A stretch of DNA of 64,000 nucleotides from UBA8941 sp963780545 (GCA_963780545.1 CAWACK010000022.1:1-64000); one strand, 5' to 3'; positions 54,298 to 63,142 are shown, counted from the stretch's first letter. The notes: generated by a model from the sequence alone, not told the origin. Numbers and translations: made by a program.

Positions 54298-55981
54298 TGT
54301 TTTCGTCTCAGCTCCAGCTGTTTGGCCAAGGAGTTTAACGCCGTCTGAAGGTCTGCCATGCCGTTCCTCTCCAGCCAGTATCCAGCGCCTTTCAAAGCAT
54401 TTGAGAGGGCTAAAAGTCCCGTAGTCCTGTCGACCGGCTCATTTTGAATGACTCGTAGAATATGATCACTGTGCCTGTATTGGGCCACCAGCTTGCCAGC
54501 CTCATAGGATTCATTCATAGCTTTCTCGACCTCACCGGCGGCCGACAGGATTGTCTTCTTCGCCTCCTCGCCGGCGTCGGTGATTACCCGCATAGCCAAT
54601 ATTGACCTTGTCTTGAGGCCTGTGGCAGGATCGTCTATGACGCTGTTTAGCTTGCTTGTGGCCTCTCTCGCATTTTTCGCTGTTGCGGTCAAGTCGTTTA
54701 GAGAATCTACGACTGACTTCGCACCATCGGAGATCAGCGTCTCAAGCTCTGAATTGAGCCTACCCTCAATCAACTTCATCTCATTGATCTTAGCGGATAG
54801 CGTGTTCTCCTCAGTCTTCAGGGCCCTCAACCTGGCTGATGCTTCGGCCTCCTTGGCAGCAACGAGGCCTTCAAGCCACCGAGCCTCGTCATCTCCGCCA
54901 CGAATGTTGACAGGTTGCAGCCGGAACTTGCCAGCGCCTCGCTCCACACGATGAGCTTGTTGCCATCGATGCCGAGTCTCCTGAAGTCATTTATTGCTTC
55001 GAGCTTCTTTCGGTTAGCCTCCACAGTCAGCTTCATCTTTTCATGCTCTTCCCTTAGGTCAGTGATATCTTCCGAGACCCTCCGCTTTACCTCCTGGAGG
55101 CGCTTCAGCTCGTACTCGAGGCCGAGCTTGGCATTCCAGTTCAGCTGCAGATCGCTCTCGATCTTGGAGATTGCGTCCCTCTCGGAGAGGCCGTTCTCCC
55201 CGCCGATGCGGACCGCTGCGTCGACCACTGCTTTCACGTCGCTCGCCTCGAGTTTGCTTTCCCTCATTATCCTGATCTCCCTGACGAGGGGTTCGTTCTC
55301 CGCTATCACGTCGTTCAGGGTCTTCGCCTTCTCGTCGAGCTCATCGACGGTTCGCTGCTGAGACTCTGCTGCCTGTTGAAGCCTTTTTACCTCTGACTCG
55401 TGATCAGATATCCGTGTGAAGACTTCGATGACTTTCGTGGGATCGAAGTTGAGCCTCGACAAACTCAACAACACTGAACTAACCTTGTTGAGGTCTCCCA
55501 GCTCAAAGTCGTATTTTTCAAATTCATTCTTGAGCTTGACAAACTCTGCTAGAAGAGTGTCCGTTGCGCCGGCGTCCTCCGTCGCCTTCCTCATCTCCTC
55601 CCGGAGGGAGGCAACCTCAGAGGTGAGGGATTCTCTCTTGGTTGAGAGATCGTTGATTTCCTCTTCGGCGGCCGCCTTCATCTGGGATAGCTCGATGAGA
55701 CCCAAATCTAACGTCTGCCTATTCGCCTCGCCCTCGGATATCTTCCCCTCAAGCTTCGAAAGCTGATCCGAAGCGGCGGAGATCTTGCTCTGCAGCTCAC
55801 CCAGCTTTATTCGGTCCCTCTCATACGTTGGGCCAAATTCCGGATAGAATAAGCGGAGTGTCCTATAGAGCGTGTTACCGCTTCCGTACTTCTCCACAAG
55901 CTTCTCCCAGGCCATGAGGTGGCGCATGTCCTCTGACGCCAGTTCTACAACAGTACCCTTGCCCTCATTCCTAGCACTCAA
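54294..55981 (-). CDS. Long coiled-coil protein, one frameshift
   Basis: TTG start at 55981. N-terminal globular part (about 1-60: LMAWEKLVEKYGSGNTLYRT) followed by some 300 residues of heptad coiled coil (ELQSKISAASDQLSKLEGKI, DITDLREEHEKMKLTVEA). The first frame ends in unrelated residues at 54827. A second frame takes over at about 54885 (LEGLVAAKEAEASARLRALK), giving further coiled coil and a helical domain ending LQTALNSLAKQLELRRK at 54294. Restored length is about 560 residues. Resembles SMC-hinge-less or tethering proteins in form only. No membrane segment. Confidence 0.75.
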
Positions 55982-56364
55982 CTCTATTCACCACCCTCCG
56001 TTTACGAGCACCTCTCTCCGCGTTTCTCACATTCTCCTCTTGCATATCCACGCTCATCCACCTCCGGACGCTGCTCAACTGCTCATAGTGCGGGTGGCCC
56101 TGCTGCGCTGCACCAGTCAACGCCATGGATGGTGCACCATGGCGAAGGTGTGTAACTCGCAACACCGCAGTCGCAGGTGCACTCCCTGCACTCCGCACTC
56201 GGGGAGAAAATGAGGATAAGAGGAGAAAGGGAGAGGATGAAGAATAAGTGGAGACCCCTGTGGAGAAAAAGAGGGAGCCCAGTGGACCAACCGCCAGGGG
56301 ACCCGACGAACATACGCATGTACACGCATACCACATCAAAGCCATCCCCCCTTCCTATGGTCAA
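55971..56364 (-). CDS. Possible small Cys-rich protein within the operon, probably frameshifted
   Basis: Two overlapping frames each look partly real. One has a hydrophobic stretch (LHLFFILSLSPLILIF) and ECRECTCDCGVASYTPSPWC. The other ends HYEQLSSVRRWMSVDMQEEN and RGARKRRVVNRVEC, and its stop overlaps the coiled-coil start by 11 bases. A shift near 56090 would join them. The overlap favours a gene here rather than a gap, but the product is uncertain. Confidence 0.35.
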
Positions 56365-56821
56365 CCACTATGTCCCATAAGCGACAACGACTCAGAACTA
56401 GATCTAGTTCAACTCCCCTCAGTGTTCTGTCCCTCCGCCACAGCTCCACCGCCCCGAGGAGAATCCCGAGCCAGTGATCGTCTAAAGCTGCGGCGCTCCA
56501 CCTGAAGCCACCGGCTCTCAGGTGACTCCGAATGAATAGCCCGACACCGAGCTGGCCTCCGTCGAGGATGATCCAGGCCCTCCCCTCCGAGAGGGCCCCG
56601 CTGACCTTCCCGACGCATTCACCGATGTTTGCGGCGAGGAAGCGCGCCGCGCGGCACATCTCCTCGACGGTGATCGGCTCCGGCGTCATCCTCATCCCGC
56701 TGAGGATCATCTCCTCATCCGCCGCCTCATCCTCCCGGCAAACGTAGCCGCCCCCCGCGAAGGCGTCGGCCCAGCCCTCGAAGCCCGGCTTCTCCCCCGG
56801 CCACGGCTTCACGCCCTTCAC
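56336..56821 (-). CDS. Unknown protein Y of the AAA/coiled-coil operon
   Basis: 161 residues, GTG start whose bases overlap the TGA of the upstream gene (GTGA). PITVEEMCRAARFLAANIGE and GRAWIILDGGQLGVGLFIRS suggest an alpha/beta domain; LGILLGAVELWRRDRTLRGV is an amphipathic helix. Acidic overall at the N-terminus, Trp-rich. No family recognised. Confidence 0.7.
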   Translation of the reverse strand: MKGVKPWPGEKPGFEGWADAFAGGGYVCREDEAADEEMILSGMRMTPEPITVEEMCRAARFLAANIGECVGKVSGALSEGRAWIILDGGQLGVGLFIRSHLRAGGFRWSAAALDDHWLGILLGAVELWRRDRTLRGVELDLVLSRCRLWDIVVDHRKGGWL

Positions 56822-57279
56822 CTCAGCCTCAGCCTCCTCGACTCCCGCAGCTCAACATCGACGTCGAGCGCGTAGACGTCGCCGTACCCGACCCGGCCAC
56901 CCCTGCCGAGGCGATACGCCAGCGAGTCGAAGAAGCCCTCACTCATGACCGCCTCATGCAGGCCGGTAACCGAATCGTACCCAACCTTCTCAAAGTCACC
57001 CTCCACGCGGAGGGGGACGACCAGCTCCACGGGTTCCACACCCGACTCAGGGTCAGCGGGCCCGACCCCACGGTACAAGAGCTCCCCGTCGACTCCCAGC
57101 GTGAAGCACTCGGATGTGAACCCAGCCTCATCCTGCACCCGCCCCCTATGAATCACTACGGGCCCCGGGCCCTGACCCGCGTACAGCAGGAAGGCCTCCA
57201 TCCTCCCAGGCTCCCGCAGCTCACCGAGCCTGCTCAGGATCCCCCTCCCGAGGAGGGCCCTGCCGCCTGCGCCCCGCAT
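56818..57279 (-). CDS. Unknown protein X of the AAA/coiled-coil operon
   Basis: Up to 153 residues; the ATG at 57201 (127 residues) avoids a 59-base overlap with the ATPase gene and may be the true start. Beta-rich: MEAFLLYAGQGPGPVVIHRG, GVEPVELVVPLRVEGDFEKV, GRVGYGDVYALDVDVELRE. It could be a small barrel or adaptor domain. No family recognised. Coupled to both neighbours. Confidence 0.7.
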   Translation of the reverse strand: MRGAGGRALLGRGILSRLGELREPGRMEAFLLYAGQGPGPVVIHRGRVQDEAGFTSECFTLGVDGELLYRGVGPADPESGVEPVELVVPLRVEGDFEKVGYDSVTGLHEAVMSEGFFDSLAYRLGRGGRVGYGDVYALDVDVELRESRRLRLR

Positions 57280-58585
57280 GCGTCAGAGCCTCCCCCCACG
57301 GATTCCTCCTGAGGTTCTCCAGCACCGCTCCCGTCGTCACGGGGACGCCATCCATGACGCAGTCCTCCACCGCCGCCCTGATCTCGGCGCCGCTGCAGGC
57401 AGACGCCCCAGCCACCTCCACCGCGTTGACGACGCCCCCGTACTTGGACGAGAAGTGCTCAACTATTCTGGCCCTCTGCCCTTCATCCGGCAGCGCCACC
57501 GTGATGACGGGGCCGAACCTTCCCGGCCGAACCAGCGCGGGGTCGAGTGCCTCGGGGCGGCTCGTCGTCGCGATCACCACCACGTTTCTGCTGCTCCCCA
57601 CCCCGTCGAGCAGCCTGAGAAGCTCATACACGGACTCGCCGCCGCCCTCCCTGCTCAGCCCAAGCTCATCGATCTCATCAGCCACAAGCAGCACACGCTT
57701 GCCGCACCCCTCCACGAGCTTCGACAGCATCCTTACGAGGCTCACCCAGTCATCCCCCCTCGTGAGGTTGAACCTGACGAACTCGGAGTGAGCCTCCGCC
57801 ACCATCTTCGCGATCATCGACTTGCCGCAGCCGGGCGGCCCAGCCAGAAGGACGTGCCTTCTCATTAAACGTGGATCCTTGCACCCGAGGACCAGCTCAC
57901 ACCGCCGCACGACCTCATCATAACCCGCAAGCTCGATCTCCCCCTCCTCAAACGGCATAAGCCCAGCCACCCACCGGAGCACAGCCTCGTAGAAGGGCTC
58001 AAGCCGCAGCTTACATAAACCAACCAGCGCCAGCGACGAGAGGCCCCCAACGTCCCCAGCGCCCAGCTCTATGTACGCTCCGCCCTCAACTTGCAGAAAC
58101 CTAACCGCACAACCTGCTCTGCCAAAGATATTCAGCCGAAACAAACTGTCATAAAACTGAGCATCCACACCAGGGATGAGGTCATCAAGATTGCCAACGG
58201 CCACTGGAAACCCCACCCCCTCGCGGAGCCTCAGAAATACTCCTACACCTTCACGCCGACCATCCCAGTACCGTGCCCTCACGACGTACCTGACCGCGTC
58301 CCCGAAGCCCTCAACCGCAAGCTTATGAAGCCCCTTGAGGGAGCCAGTGTCAACCTGCTCAAGCTCATCGACAGCCACGGTACGAAGTGCCTTCAGTTCC
58401 CGCGACTTTCGATCAGCAGCCCTCTCAGACTCCACCCTACGATAACCTTCGAGGATAGTCTCAGCAAACATCCCCACAAACCCCCTAAACTTATCACAGT
58501 CAACATCACAATTCCTCGCGAGAAGACCATTTTTAATCTCATTTATTCTTTCCTCGATGGGTACCTGAGCCTCTGATTTTTCCAA
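57221..58585 (-). CDS. AAA+ ATPase (CDC48/FtsH-like core) with a unique N-terminal domain
   Basis: 454 residues. N-terminal 225 residues are unlike known adaptor domains: helical (1-70), then beta-rich (95-190, VEGFGDAVRYVVRARYWDGR). The AAA+ module has Walker A GPPGCGKS (249-256), Walker B VLLVADEIDEL (298-308), sensor 1 ATTSRP (340-344) and the arginine-finger region VRPGRF (352-357); a short C-terminal helical lid follows. A single ring-forming unfoldase or remodeller is likely. First gene of the minus-strand operon, 72 bases from a divergent winged-helix gene. Confidence 0.88.
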   Translation of the reverse strand: MEKSEAQVPIEERINEIKNGLLARNCDVDCDKFRGFVGMFAETILEGYRRVESERAADRKSRELKALRTVAVDELEQVDTGSLKGLHKLAVEGFGDAVRYVVRARYWDGRREGVGVFLRLREGVGFPVAVGNLDDLIPGVDAQFYDSLFRLNIFGRAGCAVRFLQVEGGAYIELGAGDVGGLSSLALVGLCKLRLEPFYEAVLRWVAGLMPFEEGEIELAGYDEVVRRCELVLGCKDPRLMRRHVLLAGPPGCGKSMIAKMVAEAHSEFVRFNLTRGDDWVSLVRMLSKLVEGCGKRVLLVADEIDELGLSREGGGESVYELLRLLDGVGSSRNVVVIATTSRPEALDPALVRPGRFGPVITVALPDEGQRARIVEHFSSKYGGVVNAVEVAGASACSGAEIRAAVEDCVMDGVPVTTGAVLENLRRNPWGEALTHAGRRRQGPPREGDPEQAR

Positions 58586-58657
58586 ATACTATCACGCCCT
58601 TAACCAAATAGACGAAAAAAGTTTATCTATGTTCTTTTTCATGAATATAGGGTAAAA

Positions 58658-59380
58658 ATGGATATAGGGCTCCTAAAGGAAATCAAGAAACCACAAATTA
58701 CTGTCCTTAAGACCCTAGCCCTAGATGGGCCTGGCAATATACAGGAATTGCATAAAAGGATCGAAGTCGGAACAGGTTACTCCTACGTGACTACCCTCAG
58801 AGCTGTAAGAGAACTTTGGAGTAAGAGGTTGATCTTCCTCTCCAACATTCAAGATAGAGGACCAAAAAGCGCGCAGGAGTACAGCCTCTTTACAGTCGGC
58901 ATAGCCGCGTCATTCCTCCTCTGTGATCTTAATAATGAATTAAACAAAGTCTGCGAAAACTGGGGAACCCTAACTCCAAACGCGGTCAAACACTTTCAAG
59001 ACTTTGAGAAAGCCGGAATGGGCGACCTAGCACGCCGTGTGTTAGGGGATGTAATTGTTTTACACCTATCTTATACGCGGAAGGCATACGAAAAAGCAAA
59101 GAAGGAAATGAGCGAACTCTTTTGCATTCCAATGGAATCGCGCCCCTACCTCAAAATACAGTTTGATCTATTCGACCGCCTCTTCCTAAAGTTGATGTTA
59201 GATCGATGCTTTTTTGAAGATTTAGACTACGAGCCGGTGATCTCCATCGTAAATAGTGACCCCGCATACAGGGTCTTTTGGAAGGACTACATTGAAAGGC
59301 TCAGATTCGACGTAAAAATCTTTAGAGAAGCAGGAAAGAAGTTCCAGATTGCATCAAGCACCCAGAACGAAATTGTCTGA
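58658..59380 (+). CDS. Winged-helix protein divergent from the AAA operon
   Basis: 240 residues. N-terminal winged helix (PQITVLKTLALDGPGNIQEL, YVTTLRAVRELWSKRLIFLS) and a C-terminal all-helical domain of some 150 residues with LARRVLGDVIVLHLSYTRKA and several aromatic and acidic helices. No known ligand-binding fold recognised. The shared 72-base intergenic region makes it a likely regulator of the AAA/coiled-coil operon. Confidence 0.8.
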   Translation: MDIGLLKEIKKPQITVLKTLALDGPGNIQELHKRIEVGTGYSYVTTLRAVRELWSKRLIFLSNIQDRGPKSAQEYSLFTVGIAASFLLCDLNNELNKVCENWGTLTPNAVKHFQDFEKAGMGDLARRVLGDVIVLHLSYTRKAYEKAKKEMSELFCIPMESRPYLKIQFDLFDRLFLKLMLDRCFFEDLDYEPVISIVNSDPAYRVFWKDYIERLRFDVKIFREAGKKFQIASSTQNEIV

Positions 59381-59463
59381 TACAAAGTGCGCGCGTGCAA
59401 TACCCCTCCAAACAAATCATTAATAGTTTAAATCTCCCACAGATACACGCAGAGGTGAAGTAG

Positions 59464-59682
59464 CTGAAATACAGCGTAGTGATTGAGCGCGACGAGGACG
59501 GATTCTACATAGCCTCAATCCCAGAATTACCCGGCTGCCACACCCAGGCGAGAAGCATCGATAAGCTAATGTCAAGGATTAAGGAAGCAGCCGAGTTATA
59601 CCTTGAGGCCACAGGCGCTAAACCAACCGAAAGCGAATTCGTTGGAATACAAATCCTTGAGGTCGCCTCCGGTGAGCCTTAA
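59464..59682 (+). CDS. hicB: HicB-like antitoxin, apparent CTG start
   Basis: The HicB fold (YSVVIERDEDGFYIASIPEL, PGCHTQARSIDKLMSRIKEA) begins at CTG AAA TAC, directly after an in-frame TAG, and GAGGTGA stands five bases upstream of the CTG. The GTG at 59479 would remove the first strand. A TATA-like GTTTAAAT lies at 59426. 72 residues, full length. No HicA toxin is adjacent, so it is an orphan; the ParB fragment on the other strand overlaps its end. Confidence 0.7.
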   Translation: MKYSVVIERDEDGFYIASIPELPGCHTQARSIDKLMSRIKEAAELYLEATGAKPTESEFVGIQILEVASGEP

Positions 59683-59709
59683 ACCCATCTCAGCGGACAA
59701 GCTGATAAA

Positions 59710-59718
59710 GCGCGCGCG
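59710..59718. repeat. 9-base GC tract at the break of a ParB-like gene
   Basis: GCGCGCGCG; ParB similarity ends here. Confidence 0.8.
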
Positions 59719-60009
59719 GTCATCGTTCGCCTCTAGGCTAGCCTTCGCGGCTTGTTCCTCAGTGAGATCTCTGACATCGACCGTGATCTCCGTCCAGTTA
59801 AGTGCACGTGCCTGGTCCAATCTCCGCTGACCATCTGTAAGGATGACCTCCCCAGGTTTACCAGAATATGGTCTACCCAGCAACGGAACCAGTAACCCTG
59901 ACTCCTGCATCGACTTCCGGAGCCTAAGATCATTCGACACGTCGCGAATGATACGTGGCTGATATGGATTGTCGTGGATGCGATCCAGTCTAATTTTCAT
60001 CAGCACCAC
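59719..60009 (-). pseudogene. ParB-like nuclease-domain fragment (N-terminal)
   Basis: ATG at 60009 or 59997. IRLDRIHDNPYQPRIIRD, LRKSMQESGLLVPLLGRP and ILTDGQRRLDQARALNW are boxes of the ParB/Srx domain (the GQRRLxAA box binds CTP or ATP). DLTEEQAAKASLEAND follows, then the frame runs into the GC tract and on through unrelated antisense sequence to 59596. The helix-turn-helix domain that should come next is missing. Confidence 0.75.
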
Positions 60010-60415
60010 TTAACCCACCTCCAACCCCACAACCTGTAAAGCCTCCATTCTACCTTCATACTTTACATCAGGAAGAATTTCCACCTCAACCCCTACAATT
60101 AGTCTTGTTAACATATACTCTTGAATTATTACGGCTTCTTATAAACATGATCTCTGATAATCAAGCGCATCATACTAATATTAAGATTACCTACCGAGTA
60201 CCCCAATGTTCAATTATCCACCTAACACCAAAATTAAAGATATTTATTAAGCATCATTATAACAACTTATTATAAATCATACATAATCATCAGTTATTTT
60301 GGATATTTATCTACATCCATAATTTGTTAAGACAAGGGCCCATTCTTCTTACGAAAAGTCCCCAGACGCTTATTGATGGACTCACAGCAGAGGCCCCAGT
60401 CAGATGTACCCAGTT
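60010..60415. other. AT-rich region between ParB and the flippase slice
   Basis: Mostly very AT-rich sequence without a supported gene. A 34-codon frame upstream of ParB on the minus strand (LTRLIVGVEVEILPDVKYEG) could be a leader peptide or gene tail. Confidence 0.35.
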
Positions 60416-60425
60416 CGCGTGCGCG

Positions 60426-60541
60426 AATACGAAGAGAAGGAGCACGTCGACCAAACCGGTAACTACTTGCGAAGCAGTGTAGGCTGATACGGCCCCGAAG
60501 GCTCCGAGGTCAACCAACAGCAACGCGACGCTGAACAAGGT
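60426..60541 (-). pseudogene. Internal slice of a flippase gene bounded by GC tracts on both sides
   Basis: The frame reads TLFSVALLLVDLGAFGAVSA, YTASQVVTGLVDVLLLFVFA, an internal part of the flippase at 41054-42636 (RTLFSVALLLVGLGAFGAV there). It begins at the tract 60542-60549 and ends at CGCGTGCGCG (60416-60425). Nothing else of the gene is adjacent. Confidence 0.75.
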
Positions 60542-60549
60542 GCGCGCGC
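60542..60549. repeat. 8-base GC tract at one edge of the flippase slice
   Basis: GCGCGCGC; the other edge is CGCGTGCGCG at 60416-60425. Confidence 0.8.
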
Positions 60550-60753
60550 TTGGTATTCGCAGCTCCTTCAACTGTAGGGAAGAAATTCTATGTTAGGGTT
60601 TACCGAGGACGGGAAAAGTGCCGCTTCTGCTATTGAGGTCACCTTTAAATCGCCTAGGATTAAGTATTATTTGTGAATTAACATGCCCAACCTGTCGCAG
60701 GCTAAGAACCTCAGAGAGGTAGGCACGCGCGCAGCTTGAAAAGTTAAATTGTT

Positions 60754-62028
60754 TTAATTGTAGTGATTCTCTTTTTCAAGAAGCCATTGCCAAGCGGGTT
60801 TAACGGTGACCTTCTTTTCGCGGTGGATTAACTCGCGTTCCTGTTCAAGGGTTAGTATCAGGCCTTCGCTGGCCTCGGTCTCCTCCATCGCCTCAACTAG
60901 GCCCCTCAACTCGCGTTCCTGGTTCCCGTAGTTCAACTCGTAGCAGACCTGGATCACCTGCCTCTCCGCGGGGATCACAAAGTCAGCCTCCGCCCCGTTC
61001 TTACCCTTATAGTAGTAGAATTCCCCTCCAAGCCTCTTCAGCTGGATCGCGATGGCGTTTTCGAGGAGCGCGCCCCTTCTCTCGGCTACGCTTGGGGCGT
61101 TCCTGGTTATTATCCCGTTGTCGACGCAGTAGACCTTCCTCGGGTTCTTGTCGAGTTTCTTTATCTTCTTCTCGTATCTCGCGACCGTGAATATTAGGTA
61201 GGTCTCCTCCGCGTACTCCACATATTTCTGGACCGTGTTGGGGCTCTTCGCCCCGAAGTTATCTGTGATGGATCGGTAGGTGATGGGGTTGGCGGCGTTT
61301 GCTATCAGGAATCTCACAACGGCTTTCAGCTCGGCGGGTTTCCTGACCATGTACCTCTCGGATATGTCCTTCTGGATTACGTCGTTGAGGATGCTCGCTA
61401 GGATCGCCTCGTTTGAGTAGACTACTGCCTCTGGCATGCCGCCGCGTGTGAGATACTCCATGAAGACCCTAGTATACTGGGCTTTTTGCTCGGTGGTGTA
61501 GACGCCTTCGTTGGGGGCTTCAGTCTTGATAGCTCTCAAGTATTCCGTGTAGGAGAAGGGGTAGAGTTCAACGTCTACGTGTCTGCCCGTCAGATGCGTC
61601 CCGAGCTCTCTGCTCAACAGGTTCGCGTTCGATCCCGTGATGTAGACTCGGTACCCTTGTCTCAGGATTCTGTTGATGAAGAGTTCCCAGCCTTCTACGT
61701 TTTGGATCTCGTCGAGGAAGATGGTTTTTTTCTCCCCGTAGGACTCGATCAGGGACTCCATCAGGGGTTGGAAGTCCTCCGATTTGAAGTCGGCTATCCT
61801 GTCGTCGTCGAAGTTGAAGTAGAGGTACTCGTTTTCGAATTTGGCTTTCATAACCTGTTTCATGAGTGTGCTTTTGCCGCATCTCCGTACTCCTTTAACC
61901 ACGTAGGCGGATGCTCCGCCGTAGGTGGCGACTTTTTGGAAGATTGTTCTCGGCACGGAGTCGTCGACGGGGTTTACTTCACTTCGTTGGTCTGCGACCA
62001 CGGTCCTCATTAGGCTCTTCGACGGCAT
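60754..62028 (-). CDS. AAA_14/DUF4143 ATPase
   Basis: 424 residues. Walker A GVRRCGKST (46-54), Walker B KTIFLDEIQNV (about 100-110), sensor YITGSNANLLSRELG, then the DUF4143 domain (YRSITDNFGAKSPNTVQKYV, RRGALLENAIAIQLKRLGGE, FYYYKGKNGAEADFVI) with nuclease-like acidic/Lys residues. Common in archaea in multiple copies. It may act in DNA-linked mobile or defence functions, but its role is not established. Monocistronic; start ATG 62028. Confidence 0.9.
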   Translation of the reverse strand: MPSKSLMRTVVADQRSEVNPVDDSVPRTIFQKVATYGGASAYVVKGVRRCGKSTLMKQVMKAKFENEYLYFNFDDDRIADFKSEDFQPLMESLIESYGEKKTIFLDEIQNVEGWELFINRILRQGYRVYITGSNANLLSRELGTHLTGRHVDVELYPFSYTEYLRAIKTEAPNEGVYTTEQKAQYTRVFMEYLTRGGMPEAVVYSNEAILASILNDVIQKDISERYMVRKPAELKAVVRFLIANAANPITYRSITDNFGAKSPNTVQKYVEYAEETYLIFTVARYEKKIKKLDKNPRKVYCVDNGIITRNAPSVAERRGALLENAIAIQLKRLGGEFYYYKGKNGAEADFVIPAERQVIQVCYELNYGNQERELRGLVEAMEETEASEGLILTLEQERELIHREKKVTVKPAWQWLLEKENHYN

Positions 62029-62165
62029 GGTTTCACCTTAGCCGTAACAGGTATCTAAACATTGCTCATTATATTGATCAATAACCAATGTTATTGCTCA
62101 ATATGATAAATGTATCAACTGCCCACCCTCGTGCGAGGCATCATAAGAACAAATATTTTGTGCGA

Positions 62166-62174
62166 GCGCGCGCG
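62166..62174. repeat. 9-base GC tract upstream of a VapBC pair
   Basis: GCGCGCGCG, about 70 bases before the antitoxin start. Confidence 0.7.
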
Positions 62175-62242
62175 TGTTGTTGTCTAGGCGCATGAGGCAA
62201 AAGTTAATAACATGACGCTTCCCACAAACACTTGGTGGGACG

Positions 62243-62506
62243 ATGGATGACGTTGAGCTGAAGATGGACTCTAAGGGGCGAATCTGCCTACCACCAGACA
62301 TCAGAGAGGAGATGGGTGAAACGGTTATCGCAACCAAAACCCCTAAGGGCATCCTCCTCAGGGCGGGGAGGAAAAGAGGATTCATCGAGGAGTTTAACAA
62401 GGTCATCGCCACCGAGCCTAAGCGGACTGGGGAGCCCGAGAACTGGCCCCCAGAGAAGATGAAGGAGATATGGGTGAACGAAGCTGACCATAGGGCTCGA
62501 CACTAA
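62243..62506 (+). CDS. vapB: AbrB-type antitoxin (VapB)
   Basis: 87 residues. DVELKMDSKGRICLPPDIRE, then VIATKTPKGILLRAG is the AbrB hairpin pair; the C-terminal tail WPPEKMKEIWVNEADHRAR is typical of the toxin-binding end. The toxin frame begins inside its last codons, so the pair is coupled. Confidence 0.85.
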   Translation: MDDVELKMDSKGRICLPPDIREEMGETVIATKTPKGILLRAGRKRGFIEEFNKVIATEPKRTGEPENWPPEKMKEIWVNEADHRARH

Positions 62507-62918
62507 CATACTCTGCTACTCTCTAGATCCAGCGTACGCGGAGCACCCTCAGGCGAAGGAGATTCTGCTAAGCCTCACCCCCGAGAAGGCCCTAGCGGTC
62601 AACCCGACGGTCATACACGAGGCTTATCACACTCTCGTCTATGGGCAGAAGTTCACAAGGGCCGAAGCATCCAGCAGGCTGGGGCTGGTTATGAGTCACC
62701 CCTATATATATTTCCTCAACCAGACGAGGAGGACCTGCCAGATCGGTTTGGACATCGCGAACCGATATATGCTCGGCGGGAGGGATGCGCTGATCCTCGC
62801 CAACTACATCGGCGGCAAAGTTCCCGTCATCTATACGCACGATGGGGAGTTGTTATCTCTTCAAAGCGTGTCGTGGAGATCAGCCTCCCTGGAGATCAGG
62901 GACCCCCTAGAAACCTAG
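62478..62918 (+). CDS. vapC: VapC-like PIN-domain toxin, non-standard start codon
   Basis: PIN similarity begins KLTIGLDTNILCYSLDP, encoded from ACG AAG CTG ACC right after an in-frame TGA. No ATG, GTG or TTG occurs until 62691, which is mid-domain. The start must be ACG 62478 or CTG 62484, unless a base is wrong. GGAGATATGGG lies about ten bases upstream. Other acidic residues: Glu in IHEAYHTL, Asp in GGRDALILANYI and Asp in YTHDGELL. About 146 residues, complete. Confidence 0.75.
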   Translation, partial: TKLTIGLDTNILCYSLDPAYAEHPQAKEILLSLTPEKALAVNPTVIHEAYHTLVYGQKFTRAEASSRLGLVMSHPYIYFLNQTRRTCQIGLDIANRYMLGGRDALILANYIGGKVPVIYTHDGELLSLQSVSWRSASLEIRDPLET

Positions 62919-63134
62919 CATTCTAGCTCACGCGAGCACGCGCCCAAGGTGACACCCGTGAAGATCGTGAGCTCGCGCGGTGTCTACGGCCCTAAAGTAA
63001 TAACATGGATACATAGAAGGGTTTGTAGAGGAATGTCTGGATCCAAAACTGTCGAAGATACTCGACCATTTTCCGTCACCTATACTAGGGAGGGTTTACT
63101 ACTTCTACTCCCATCGTTTCTCACGTTAACTCGC
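62919..63134. other. Intergenic region before the PIN fragment
   Basis: No supported gene. Contains AGCACGCGCCC and CTCGCGCGG stretches near 62935 and 62972. Confidence 0.35.
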
Positions 63135-63142
63135 CGCGCGCG
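63135..63142. repeat. 8-base CG tract before a PIN fragment
   Basis: CGCGCGCG followed by TGTGTGTATATATATA. Confidence 0.7.
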
